Shown: piece after piece, positions 23,701 through 33,600 of the stretch
Layout of the letters: the number at the start of each line of letters is the position of its first letter
How positions within the stretch are numbered: position 1 is the first letter of the stretch
Source of the DNA: Limnoperna fortunei
Taxonomy: Eukaryota; Mollusca; Bivalvia; Mytilida; Modiolidae
Length of the DNA: 64,000 nucleotides
NCBI GenBank assembly: GCA_944474755.1
Contig: OX104120.1
Span: 35,940,067-36,004,066, forward strand
Reading direction: 5' to 3'
The notes under the pieces: model-generated
What the model was told of the DNA's origin: nothing
Database searches by the model: none
What the model saw: the letters and a program-made list of their open reading frames with translations, nothing else
Translations under genes and position numbers: made by a program

Positions 23701-26700
23701 ACTTCCACAAAGAAAAGAAAAGTTTAAATTTGTTTACAGCATTTACAATATTGTTACACCAAAACTGTCATGATTCCTGTACTTGTATTTCTATTACATT
23801 TCAGTTCCTTAAACAGATGACATGTAACTACATGTACAACTAAGATAGCTTTAATTACTTTCATGGGCCCACAAGGGGCCAGCAAGCATGACAGATTGCA
23901 TGCATTTGATTATCCAAAACATACATACTACAGAAAAACAGACCATTTGTACATGTATATGATTACTGAAACTGAACCAACTAGAATGTGGATAGAATTG
24001 ATACAATATGTCTATGAAAATATAATGCTATATATTGATATTCAATAAGGAAGACTACTAGTATGCAAACACATGGCTTATCAATGAATGTATCATTGAT
24101 TATACAGTTCTCTATACATTGATCTGTTACAGCAGTGATATATGTAATGACTTAGTATCTCGCTAGACGTCTTCATGTACCTGCAACCTTAGTTAGTATT
24201 ACCATGTAATGACTTAATATCTCCCTAGACGTCTTCGTGTATCTGCAACTTTAGTTAGTATTACCCTGGACAGACAGATTACTGTGACCGGTTGAGCTTG
24301 TCACTAATTACAGAATAATGTAAATATTACACAATCAGGTTTAGAACTGAGTAGTGCTGCAACATTGTTGCATTAATAGAGAAGCTACAGTTTTTGTGGA
24401 GTTTGCTATGGCAGCAGGCAAATCAATCTTGTCTAGCCTGCCAAATGCAAGGTTCATACAGGTCATGAAATCCTGGAAAAGTCATGGAATTTGACAAAAA
24501 TGAAATTCAAGGTGTTCTAAGTCATAGAATCTCATAAAAGTCTGGAAAAGTCATGGAATTCTCCGTCATTTGTATAACAAACATTACTGTCAGATTTAAT
24601 TTTAACCCCCATAAAATGCAGATTTCTACCGTGCCATTATCTCATAATGTATGTAAAATTGTCAGTGACACTGTCTTGCTAGAATAGGTCTCAAGGTTCT
24701 TAAAAAGTAATGGAATTTGGAGACAAAAAAGGGGTATGAACCATGCAAGTGGACATGACAATGTATTATTCTTCCGTAAATGGCTGATTTCTGGTACAGA
24801 TGATCCAGTACAGTTGAGCTCACGTGCACACATCTGTACTTGCTGCGTCATCTTATCAAAACACCAGAGCATAACAACGTTCTTGTTTCTGACGTTCTGA
24901 TTGGATGTCAGAGACAATGGAGTCTAAAACAATGGGGAGTCAATAGGATATAGCGATGTGAAAGTGGTATACAATACCCATCCATTTTAATCAACAGACC
25001 AACTCACATACTTAATGGAAGCGGAAGGTTTGGCATGCCATGAAACCTGGTTTAATCCATCATTTCTATTGCAATGCCTGTACCAAGTTAAGACCATTGC
25101 TGTAGTTTCTATATATTTGGTTGTTGGTTCCGGAGTTTGCAGGTTTCTTGGACTTTGATTTGTGGATTGTCTTTTTTTCTCTGTGTTTGTATTTTGTTAT
25201 TACCTTCTTTTGTAATCATCATATTTATAATGCTTACTTTTTACTATCTGTCTGGGTGAGTATTATACACCATTAGTCAAATACATGTACATGTACATAA
25301 GTTAAGATGTTGAATCATTTGTTTGATCATTGGGTATTACTGTACATAACATTCCATGCATAAATATATGACCAATTACGGTACATATATTAAAACATCA
25401 CAAATAAATAGAACCTTGTTTGAAATGTGTTCAAAATTATTAGACAAAGCGTCAATTTATTATATAAAAAAAAATAAAACATCGTTCAACATGTGTTCAA
25501 TATTATCAGACTGAGTCAATTTATTATAGAAGTCTGATTGATCTGCAGTGAAATGAATATGAATAATATATTTCTTAAATTGGTTAAAACTTAGTTATTA
25601 ATGATGGATTTCCAATAATTTATGACAATTCAGTTCTAAAAATGAACAAACTAATAGTATTAAATGGATTATTTTCCCTTGAGATTAATCAACTCTATAG
25701 TTATCATGGTTCAATCAGCTATATCCATTTCAGTGTCACACCATTTGGTATAATTTTTTGATTGATTTATACACTTTACTGGAAGTGATTGGTATTAATG
25801 ACAGTTACTTCATTACTTGTCAATTTTTGTTCATTGTAAATTGTATACTGTTTAGTCCCACCCTTCCATCAAAGTCTAATAAAGCATTGGACCGCAGAGG
25901 AACCATATATATATATTTCTGATGATTTAGAAATCCGCTGGATAGATATATTATATGGTTGTCACAATACTTAGACGTTTGTATATAATTAACTTACTGT
26001 GACTGTATGACAAGTAACTTTGTCATCCTATATAATATATACAAAATTGCTGAATTAGATTACTGTCAGATTAATACGTATTGGTTACGAAAATTCCATC
26101 GTCACACGCTAGTACACATGTACTATGTCTATGTCTACGATTAACCCCGGTTAATGAAGCTATATTTATATATAGCGGATTTGGCCGAGGGGTCTAGACC
26201 GCTGGACATAATGCAGGCGATTTGGTGCCACAGTGTCACAAAGGTGTGAGTTCGAATCTCGCTGAGGGAAAGCAAAAAATTTGACAGTGTATATATTATT
26301 ATTATTATTATTATTAATTATATTATTTTGTATTGTATAATATTAATAAATGGAAGAATATACAGCATGTTATATTAAAGTAATAATTTCATGAAAATGT
26401 GAGCATAAACATGATAATAAAATTATCAGACGTTGAGCCTTCTTTTAATACAAAATTAATTCTTTATCATAAATTAGAATTTAGAAATTCTTTTTGAAAC
26501 TGATCTGCTTTACTTATGTCTATGATGTTGTCACATTTTCTATACATGTACTTGCTTTTGGCCAAAAATGACCTCTGTAGTCTATCCTCCTCCCTAAACC
26601 TACTATTAGCCACAAATGAAGCCTACCAAAGTGTTTTTATTTTACAATTTTTGTGCATTTTTGACCGGATTTTATGGAGTGAAAATCCGGGTTATAGTAT

Positions 26701-29700
26701 GGTAAATGTTGGGCAGGCAGGCGGGCAGGGAAAAAATTTTCTTAACAGTTTTCTCAGCAACTACTAATCAGATTCTCTTGAAATTTGGTATGCATCAGCA
26801 TGGCCTCCAATAACGTGGGATTCGATTTCAGGTCTGTCGCTCACCTACTTCCTGTTAAACAACTTAGTTATTTTTTAACGAAATCCTGCCATTTCTGTGT
26901 TTGATCGATTTTATTTTATTCAGACAGCATATAAACCAATTTATCTTTTAAAAAATTACATACATGTACTATTACCAAAAATGGATTATAGGTAAGCTGA
27001 GGGCCACAAGGGAAACAGAAATATTTCTGTATGTTGTATTGAAGGATTGTAATACTTCATTAATCAGTGTTATATGTTAACAACCAGTACAAGTATTATT
27101 GGCAGAGAAGTCAGAATTACCTAGTGGATCCCCAAACCCCAGGGCAATGAAATAGAAAACTTGGTGACATCAGTTACTAAATTGAGCTGTACATACACGA
27201 TGCAGATGACCAATTGTTCAGTCCATTATGCTACCAATTCTCCTATCTTCCCACACATTAGTCCTACTTGATTTTACAATTATTTATGAGTTTCAGGATT
27301 AGGAGACTGTCTAAATTAAACCTACAACCCATGATCTTCACATTAAGTTCATTGTGCTACTGTTTATTCAGTTGAATATTTGAATATTTTTTATTTGCTG
27401 ACTTACTAGTATGGAGATCGTACACTTAATTTTCTACGAAGGTATGAATGACTGTACAGCAGAGACATGTCGGTTTTTTAAGCTAAGATCATTAAGCTGA
27501 GACTGGTACTTTGGCATAAGTTTCATCAAAATTTTAATTAATTGTTGTTGAATGTACATGATATATACACAATTGCTACATTACTAATTTTTTGCTATGT
27601 TTTTCAGTTTAAAGAAATAAGTCATGCTCATACAGTCCTGACAGATACAACTAGACGTCAGATCTACGATGAATATGGGTCAATGGGACTGTGGGCTGCA
27701 GACCAGTTTGGTGAAGAAAATGTTAATGTTTACTTGATGCTTACCAGTAAATGGTGCAAAGTAAGTATGTACTGAAAAACATCCTTCTTCCGTAAATGGC
27801 CGATTTCTGGTACAGATAACCCAGTACAGATGAGCTCGCGGGCACACATCTGTACTTGCTGCGTCATCAAATCAAAACACCAGAAACAAGAACGTTGTTG
27901 TTTGACATTCTTGATTCCGGCATTCTGATTGGATCTCAGAGACAATGGAGTCTACAACAATGGAGAGTCTACAGGATATAGCGATGCGAAAGTTATTGGT
28001 TTACGGAAGGAATAGGTACTTTCATGGGATTTTCGTGATAGAAATTTTTATGTCTTTTGGCTCGTTCCGCTGCACTCCACTCGCGAAAAGACTTAAAATT
28101 TATATCACTCGTGAAAGATCGACTGGTCTTTCCCAAAAAAGTATGAAAGAACCTATTATTCTGTTACATTATATTATTCTGCAGCCATTACCATCATGAA
28201 ATATTATGTAGATGTAAAATACATGGACACTGAATTACTTCATAGATATATTATGTAATATTAAATTTGTTTAAAAATCTTAAAGCTTGAAATTTATTTC
28301 ATTCTAACCTGATTTTAATTTTTGCCCAGGTTTCACAAAGTACTAACTTGGGTATAGTTTGGTGAAGTCAGGCAGCAGATAGGTGGACAGGTGGGGAAAT
28401 CAGAAGACTACCTATTTTGTGTAACGAACTCCTCCTACAATTTTCAACCCAGAAATCTGTGTGAAAGTGTGAACATTTATTGGTATTGAAGTTGTGCAGT
28501 TGCTAATAGGCTGCTTTGATGCTTCAAGGATTTTTTTTTCAAATTTTTATACTCCTGTCGAAGACATTTTGAATTATGGGAACATCCATGGTGGGCGGGA
28601 TGGCGGCGTCCACAGCGATGTCCGCTCTCCCACTCAAACAGTTGTTGACAGATTTTCATGAAACTTTGTGGGAAAATATTTATGGGCATAATATGTATGC
28701 CAAGTTTGATTACAAGCCAAATCACTTCAGCCACTTCAGAGTTATGGCACTTTATACAAAAAATGGAAAATTCCCATTGTCTGCTTTCCAACTAAAACAG
28801 TTGTCCAATCTTCATGAAACTTGCAGAAAATGTTTATGGGCATAATATCTCAACCAAGATTGATAACCAACCAAATTGCTGCAGCAACTTCAGAGTTATA
28901 GCCCTTTATTTATAAGAAAATGACAAATAAGCGTTTGTCCGATCTCTAACTCAAACAGTCCAATCTTCATGAAACTTGGGGAATATTTTTATTGGCATAA
29001 TAACTTGGCCAAGTTTGATAACCAGCCAAATCACTTCTGCCACTTCAGAGTTATGGCCCTTTATTTATAAACAATGGCAAATCTTTTCCACTTTCTAACT
29101 CAAACAGTTGTTTTCCAATCTTCATGAAACTTGTGGAAAATGTTTACTGGCATAATATCTCGACCAAGATTGATAAGCAGCCCATTTGCTTTAGTTCTTT
29201 AGAGTTATGGACTTAATTATACAAAAAATGGCAAATGTTTGACTGGCTTATTTTGTAGCACTTCAAAATTGGGAACATTTGCCAAAGACAGTACCTATTT
29301 TTTGTAATCAACTCCTCCAGTTTTCCACCCAGATCTCTAAATCTTCACAGAAAGATTTCAAATGTATTAAAGTTGTGTGCACCCATTATAGCATTGTTTG
29401 AGGATTTTTTCCTTATTTTCCAGCCTTAGGAACTTATTCATTGGCCAGGTTGCAATGATTGATAAGATAGGATGTTTACTTTACGACTAGCGAGAAGTTT
29501 TTCAGTTATATTCAGGATGAGAACAAGTTTAGCAAACAATAAATCAATTCAGAAAAAATGGACCAAAGGACACAAATTTTGAAGGCCACTGGAAAAGTTT
29601 GGAGTATGGGTTGTGGGAAATTTAGCCTTTGTAGCCCATACAAGGTGCTTACTCTTATTGACATATACTAACAGGGTCAGCGGACAGGCTTTTAGTATTG

Positions 29701-31361
29701 GGATCCAACAACCCCCAACGAGAAAGCATTCCCTGTCTGCTACCTGGGGACGGGCTGGGTAGCTCTGTGGGTCAAGCACCATGATCTCTCACAGTATATT
29801 GTCCCAGCCAAGTTGCAAGAAGTGCAAGGTATTTGTTAAGGTATATTCACCTGTTGTTGGTTTATTTCAGGCATTGTTTATTTGTTGCGGTATTTTCACC
29901 TATTGTTTGTATATTTCAGGCATTGTTTATTTGTTGTGGCATATTTACCTGTTGTTCGTTTATTTCAGGCATTGTTTATTTGTTGTATATTTACCTGTTG
30001 TTGGTTTATTTCAGGCATTGTTTATTTGATTAGGTATATTTACCTGTTGTTTGTTTATTTCAGGCATTGTTTATTTGTTTAGGTATATTTACCTGTTGTT
30101 GGTTTATTTCAGGCATTGTTTATTTGTTGTATATTTACCTGTTGTTGGTTTATTTCAGGCATTGTTTATTTGTTGTATATTTACCTGTTGTTGGTTTATT
30201 TCAGGCATTGTTTATTTGTTGTATATTTACCTGTTGTTGGTTTATTTCAGGCATTGTTTATTTGTTGTATATTTACCTGTTGTTCGTTTATTTCAGGCAT
30301 TGTTTATTTGTTAAGGTATATTCACCCATTGTTGGTTTATTTCAGGCATTGTTTATTTGTTGCAGTATTTTTACCTATTGTTTGTATATTTCAGGCATTG
30401 TTTATTTGTTGCGGTATCTTTACCTGTTGTTATTGTTGCCTGTGCTGCTGCTGCTGTTGTGGAAAATGTCGACCTGCCCATCCAGAGGAGGATTACTCCA
30501 ATCTACATGTAAGTATTACTTGTTTTATGACCCAAATATAAGTTGTGTCAGTTCAGTCTTTTGTTTTTTGTTTATTTGTTTGAATGATGTCTAATGCCAG
30601 TTTCTTCAATTTTTCAGTAATATCATGGCGTGAAGTTTTTAATGGGGGGGGGGGGGGGTACCCAGAGAAATCTTCCTGTCCTTTGGTAGGAAAACTGTCA
30701 ATCCATGTCAATTAAGTTTAGAGCCGAGTACACACTGCCCCCAGTGAGATTCGAACCCACTAACTCAGTGTTGACAGACCACATGATCAAAAGTAGAGGA
30801 ACTACCTTAACCACTCGGCCACAGAGGCCCCTAGATCTGAAAAAATTTGTGATCTTTGTGATAAGGAAGAACTTGGTGATGTGTTCTAAAAAAATCTAAC
30901 TTTAAATACATGTGCTAGTATTTGTCCATGATCAGCAGTTTAGTTCAAAATTTTCTGCTTTCTTGGGCCAATAAATTTAACTTGTCAGTCTTTTTTTTGT
31001 CATATGGTGCCATTGTAAAAGTTTTATTTCTTACTGTTTTGTAATTTCTATTATCAATTATATATATTTTTACATATACTGTAAGGTTGATTTTTTAACT
31101 ATTAATAGTCTGACGTCTTTAAAAAAAGAGATACCAAAATTATATTATTTTATTGATGTATTGCAGGATGAATTCAGTACATCTCCAGAAGATTCCCCAG
31201 TCACCTCACAGCCCCAGGGGGGTGCCATACCAGTCCCACCTGCTGGGGATAATTTTACAGAATCCACTACACTAAAACCAGAAGCTAAAAAATATGGTGC
31301 TGGAGACGAGTCGCCAAAAGTCAATGAGAAAATAGCAGAAAATGGAATTAGAGAAAGTTAA
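14718..31361 (+). CDS. DNAJC5: DnaJ homolog subfamily C member 5 (cysteine string protein), complete
   Basis: CSP is a palmitoylated J-domain co-chaperone of synaptic and secretory vesicles that works with Hsc70 and SGT to keep SNAP-25-type SNAREs folded. Coding exons are 14718-14740, 17769-17850, 19059-19115, 27608-27760, 30395-30508 and 31167-31361, giving 207 aa (human 198). The J domain spans about residues 13-80 with HPD at 41-43, in KFHPDKN. The linker has [18 protein letters not shown], as in the family. The cysteine string covers residues 110-130 with 13 Cys. The acidic, Ser/Pro-rich tail ends in GIRES. The N-terminus [11 protein letters not shown] parallels the short Arg/Ser-rich N-terminus of human CSP, which carries a PKA site at Ser10. 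The 23-nt first exon is chosen because its phase 2 matches exon 2 and a GTAAGT donor follows. Oddity: the acceptor of the cysteine-string exon is the last of twelve tandem copies. Confidence 0.93.
15138..15295 (+). mobile_element. SINE head fragment, 3'-truncated
   Basis: GTCTCGGTGGCAGAGTG (A box), GCGGGTTCGATCCCG (B box) and ATTGACATCGATTGCCAG from the body are present; the tail is absent. It lies in DNAJC5 intron 1. Confidence 0.7.
16061..17100. mobile_element. ~1.04-kb element with ~32-bp terminal inverted repeats
   Basis: The left end ACACTACAGCCAAAATGG (continuing ATTACGCCAAGTCC) matches the reverse complement of the right end, ACACTGCGGCCAAGATGG (continuing ATTCCGCAAAGTCC). Subterminal copies of GCGGACA and TCCGCGAACG occur on both sides. 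No transposase frame is seen. Flanks TTAATT and ATATTAA do not give a clear target-site duplication. It lies in DNAJC5 intron 1 and contains repeat copy B. Confidence 0.6.
16365..16870 (+). repeat. Diverged repeat, copy B (partner at 12060-13015)
   Basis: Collinear words with copy A are listed there. It lies inside the inverted-repeat element 16061-17100, so it may be that element's interior, with copy A a relic that lost its ends. Confidence 0.5.
17409..17543 (+). mobile_element. SINE 3' half fragment
   Basis: CAGTTTTCCTATTGAAG, TTCTGGGGCTTTCTCGGGGT, CTGGATGCCTTGATATAG and AATATTCAAACAGACAA follow the order of the SINE body and tail. The fragment ends about 225 bp before DNAJC5 exon 2. Confidence 0.7.
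18407..19002. mobile_element. hAT-like MITE with 5-bp target duplication
   Basis: The left end CAGGGCTCGACAGTAAC pairs with the right end GTTATTGTTGAGCCCTG. TATGC flanks both ends (18402-18406 and 19003-19007). Inside, several copies of CGGACAAGT and ACTTGTCCG add inverted structure. CAGGG ends with a 5-bp duplication fit the 5-bp-TSD branch of hAT elements. No transposase frame is seen. It ends 56 bp before DNAJC5 exon 3. Confidence 0.7.
19496..19762 (+). mobile_element. tRNA-derived SINE, best full-length plus copy
   Basis: Head GGCCTTGGTGGCCGAGTGG (A box) and GCGGGTTCGATTCTCACC (B box). Body TTGACAAGGATTGCCAGTTT, TCTCCGGGTACTCCGGCTTC and CCATGATATAGCTGAAAA. Tail ATTAAACAAACAAC. It serves as the reference for the other copies here and lies in DNAJC5 intron 3. 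Confidence 0.88.
20086..21430 (+). repeat. Tandem array of a SINE 3' half (about 7 units of 187-214 bp)
   Basis: Each unit carries the SINE body (GATTGCCAGTTTTCCTACC), a variable G run with GCTTCCTCCTCC, ACTGGATGCCAGGATATTGC, the (CAAA)n tail, and a non-SINE stretch with TTTATTACCCATGTGTC and TACTGATGATGTAAG. The last word recurs at about 20168, 20362, 20568, 20764, 20965, 21153 and 21367. No unit has the tRNA head. G runs reach about 17 nt (20450-20466). Confidence 0.92.
21600..21920. repeat. Three diverged ~110-bp tandem units
   Basis: Each unit has TAGCATTTATT, AAAA.ATNTGTGT, ATAGAATTA and CCCTTAACNTCTG followed by AGAAACA. Units start near 21612, 21717 and 21832. They lie in DNAJC5 intron 3. 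Confidence 0.6.
22970..23192. repeat. Two-copy 111-bp tandem duplication
   Basis: ATCATGTTAAACATTTTATA at 22970 recurs as ATCACGTTAAACATTTTATA at 23081, and both units end in GTCGATCTTATGAAGCCCC. Just upstream, 22900-22940 has four tandem ACCCAAAC words. Confidence 0.8.
23234..23391. mobile_element. Palindromic foldback repeat (~158 bp)
   Basis: ATAATTCATGGCTGCCCAAT continuing to ATATGGGTAGGCATTAT at the left is matched by the reverse complement of ATGCCTTCCCATATTTAA to AGCAGCCATGAATTAT at the right. Arms of about 50 bp flank a loop of about 50 bp. It is probably a small foldback MITE. Confidence 0.65.
24150..24265. repeat. Two-copy ~61-bp tandem duplication
   Basis: TGTAATGACTTAGTATCTCG, CTAGACGTCTTC and GTTAGTATTACC occur twice in a row with a few substitutions. 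They lie in DNAJC5 intron 3. Confidence 0.7.
24448..24745. mobile_element. hAT-like MITE (CAAGGTTCATAC ends)
   Basis: The left end is CAAGGTTCATACAGGTCATG and the right end GGGGTATGAACCATG. Inside, CTGGAAAAGTCATGGAATT occurs twice. The flanks (GCCAAATG and CAAGTGGA) do not match, so no target duplication survives. No ORF. Confidence 0.5.
24771..24970 (+). mobile_element. CTTCCGTAAA-type MITE, copy 1, right end lost
   Basis: CTTCCGTAAATGG, GTACAGATGATCCAGTACAG, CACATCTGTACTTGCTGCGT, ATTGGATGTCAGAGACAATG and ATAGCGATGTGAAAGT match 27787-28009 in order. The terminal TTTACGGAAG is absent. Confidence 0.65.
26172..26320 (+). mobile_element. Second tRNA-derived SINE-like element with (ATT)n tail
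   Basis: GCGGATTTGGCCGAGGGGTC (A-box region), a long variable-arm-like stretch and GTGTGAGTTCGAATCTCGC (B box / T arm) resemble a Leu/Ser tRNA. The middle is too long for a tRNA and the 3' end runs into ATT repeats (26288-26312). It differs from the main SINE. A tRNA pseudogene is the alternative. Confidence 0.55.
27787..28158 (+). mobile_element. Composite MITE, copy 2: two abutting inverted-repeat modules
   Basis: Module 1 (27787-28009) runs from CTTCCGTAAA to TTTACGGAAG, with an inner hairpin formed by GTACAGAT and ATCTGTAC. Module 2 (about 28010-28158) follows at once, from AATAGGTACTTTCATG to ATGAAAGAACCTATT. Both modules recur together at 34496-34872. The element starts 26 bp after the donor of the DNAJC5 exon ending at 27760. 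Confidence 0.7.
28560..29300. repeat. Four ~155-bp tandem units of a dispersed element
   Basis: Units share AACAGTTGT, ATCTTCATGAAACTT, TGGGCATAATAT, AAGTTTGATAACCAGCCAAA, CACTTCAGAGTTATGGCCC and TTTATA. The left part has GGGCGGGATGGCGGCGTCC. The layout parallels the pearl-like elements, but their end motifs are not recognised here. Flanking sequence to 28320 and 29420 may belong to it. Confidence 0.65.
29837..30394 (+). repeat. Tandem array of DNAJC5 3' splice sites (46/49-bp units)
   Basis: TTTATTTCAG (or TATATTTCAG) followed by GCATTGTTTATTTG recurs with exon-like starts at 29871, 29920, 29969, 30015, 30064, 30113, 30159, 30205, 30251, 30297, 30346 and 30395. The last is the true start of the cysteine-string exon. 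Each unit thus joins a pyrimidine-rich acceptor to codons for ALFIC. Spacing is 49 or 46 bp, so phase shifts by one at each step. From 30113 and 30251 the phase matches the real exon and stays open into it. From 29969 an in-frame TAG occurs at 30080-30082. Confidence 0.95.
30395..30508 (+). CDS. DNAJC5: DNAJC5 cysteine-string exon
   Basis: This 114-nt, phase-0 exon encodes [20 protein letters not shown] and on to [16 protein letters not shown]. It has 13 Cys, which in the family are palmitoylated and fix CSP to vesicles. It begins after ATATTTCAG, the last of the acceptor copies, and ends at CAT with donor GTAAGT. Confidence 0.92.
30570..30831 (-). mobile_element. tRNA-derived SINE, full-length copy
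   Basis: On the minus strand: GGGGCCTCTGTGGCCGAGTG (A box), GTGGGTTCGAATCTCACTGG (B box), body with a C run (G run on plus at 30645-30658) and CAAATAAACAAA tail. It starts 61 bp after the cysteine-string exon donor. Confidence 0.82.
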
Positions 31362-31586
31362 CCAAAGAAGAACCTAGTAAATTCATTATTTGTTATACCT
31401 TGATGCTTCGCATGTAAACTCACATGTCTATATCAGGGTAATTTATCTTTTACCTATAATACTTAGTATATTATTATAATTTAGCATTTTATTATTGTAT
31501 TGTTGGGTTCCAGTGCATCTACGTAAGAATGAAAAGGATTAGATACAGATTTTTAACATTTTTGCACTAATTTTTGTCAAATTTCA

Positions 31587-31592
31587 AATAAA
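31587..31592 (+). terminator. Candidate DNAJC5 polyadenylation signal
   Basis: AATAAA lies 226 nt past the DNAJC5 stop codon and is the first canonical hexamer I noticed. The region is AT-rich, so chance matches are frequent and later sites may be used. Confidence 0.35.
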
Positions 31593-33120
31593 TAATTTTG
31601 ACATTTGACAGTTTCAGGTGACTGCTAAAAATTTTCATCAGAACATGTCAACAGGACAGTAGTATTTATGTTTAAAAAGTACTGGTTTTTGATCAACTAT
31701 ATTTAAACCAGTAGAATCCTTCACTCTGGAATCTAGCAACACAAAAATCAGTACCCATGAACTTTAGACTTTTCACATTGCTGATTAAATGATAAGGCTA
31801 GTCCATTAAAAAGTACAATGGTGGGTTGGATGGAATTTCAACCACCTGTTGGTTTTTCTGTTAAAAAGATTCTTACCTGTTATGAACTTCTTTCATGTTT
31901 CATATTTTACTTATCGGAGCTTGGACAAAAGCTTTTAAAAATCATGTTGATAAGAATGCAGGTACAATTTTAACCTCCAATGAAGTATTGAACAATCATA
32001 CTGCTGTATATACAGGAAAACAAAAAATTTCAGTATCAATAAATACCGGGCAAATGGAATTAGAAGCATTATGGACTTGCAGATTATTAACGTTTTTTTT
32101 TAAACGAGGTGCATTTTCTTGTCCAAACATCATTGAAGTGTGCCAGCCTCTAGATGAGATAACGAGAAATTGCAACAAGATTCAAAAACTTAAATAATCT
32201 GTTTATCGTTTTTTTGTAACATTGTGATGTCACGTTATTTACTTAGCATCTTGACAGTGAGGTTTAGATGGGCTCATCTCATGCTTGTAGAGTAAGATGG
32301 GATAATATCACACATAAAGATCAAAATACTGCAAAATAGCAATAATATGTGAAGCTCTTCTTAATGCCTTTTGTTGCAACATATTGAAAATAATTAATCA
32401 TGTAGATACAATGTATAACCATGGATCATAAAAGTTATGTGCAATAGTATACTAAGAATCTTGTTCATTAGTGTACATGATAGAACAAGTTGGTGTGTAC
32501 TGCAGTAGAAGTGTTCATTAGTGTATATGAACGATTGAGTTTGTGTGTACTGCCGTAGAAAATTTTTTTCAAATGAATTTTTGAAACTACATTTATTTAT
32601 GAGGTTGAATCATTTATTTAGTAGAAAATCATCCTACTGGTGCATTTGAATAGGAGGGTTGAATGGTTGCAGAAGGTGGGGGGGGGGGGGGGTGACACAA
32701 AACCATTAAGAGGAAAGCGAATACACTTAAAGAGGTAACAGTAATTTAATCCTTTAGGCAAACAGTAAAGATTAGAATTAACACTTCATAATAACATATG
32801 TAAATTTTGCAACAATCATGACCCCTCCCTGTAACCTCCACCAATCTTTAAATCTTATCCTTGGATATTGGATATTCTGTATCATGTGGTTGTGCTATAA
32901 TTAATGAGTTAAGAATTATCTTATTCATTTAAAAGAAATCCTTAGAAATTTACACATTTCTTTGTTTATACAGTCTTGTACATATGTTCTTTTGAATCTT
33001 TGTATATATACACATATGATCTGTATTATCTATGTATATTTTGTATTTCTTAAAGTATTTATTTCAATATACTGTGTTTCACAAAATATAAGATTGTTAT
33101 TTTTTTGTAACAAACACATA
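31593..33120. other. Intergenic, no gene recognised
   Basis: This AT-rich stretch downstream of DNAJC5 may include more 3' UTR. It contains a 16-nt G run at about 32677 and a partly duplicated GTTCATTAGTGTA segment at 32463-32550. A 100-codon open frame at 31895-32197 has no recognisable domain and I regard it as chance. Confidence 0.5.
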
Positions 33121-33123
33121 TTT

Positions 33124-33330
33124 AGGTATCTGGACCACAATTGACCACATTATCATTTTTGGATTCGCAGATGTCAATTGTTGTTCAATTGACCAGACCT
33201 CGGTTATTTTCGGCAAAAATCAACTCAACGAAAAACATATTTAATCTGTATCATTAATTAGCAATACATTGAATCAATAAAGCTGTATTTCTTGGTTGAA
33301 AAATAAAATTAAACGGTAACGGATACCCTA
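33124..33330. mobile_element. MITE with AGGTATCC ends, copy 2
   Basis: From AGGTATCTGGACCACAATTG to ACGGTAACGGATACC. It shares TGACCAGACCTCGGTTAT, TTAATCTGTATCATTAATTA and CAATAAAGCTGTA with copy 1 at 785-1056. Confidence 0.65.
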
Positions 33331-33354
33331 ATACGACTACTACTGAGCTATCCA

Positions 33355-33600
33355 ACTATTTTGCCACACCTTGGGATCATGCATACCTGCTGACTGTTGC
33401 CCACTGTTTCGACATTAACATTCCAGATGAGGGTGTTTGCCATGGTCATCTGAGGGCCACCTGCTCCAAGCTTCCAATGCTTAGGTTGCTAAAATAAGAC
33501 TTTCTGGCCAGGGAGTTCAGTATATCATTGATGATGACTAGCTAGGCCCAGTCTTCTTGCAGCAATCTTGTTGGTAACTTTAGGAAGTTCTCAATACAAA
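33355..33600 (-). pseudogene. LINE ORF2 C-terminal relic
   Basis: A minus-strand frame reads VTNKIAARRLGLASHHQ, stop, YTELPGQKVLF, stop, QPKHWKLGAGGPQMTMANTL and on to PRCGKIVG. This resembles the conserved C-terminus of many non-LTR retrotransposon ORF2 proteins (RRLRLAGH..., a WxPxHGxR.RGRP-type motif, ...MxDRxxWR). Two in-frame stops and lost motif residues show decay. Clade not assignable. Confidence 0.5.

Noticed and set aside
26172..26275. A functional tRNA-Leu/Ser gene
   Set aside because: A- and B-box-like motifs are present, but the spacing and the middle are too long, no clean acceptor stem closes, and the 3' end runs into ATT repeats, so a SINE or tRNA pseudogene is likelier.
30067..30594. 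175-codon and 141-codon plus frames over the DNAJC5 array
   Set aside because: They are different phases of the 46/49-bp repeat. Only continuation of the phase of 30395 can belong to DNAJC5, and that is treated as a possible alternative splice form, not a separate gene.
31895..32197. 100-codon plus frame downstream of DNAJC5
   Set aside because: No domain, no splice context and no similarity I recognise; length is within chance expectation for this window.
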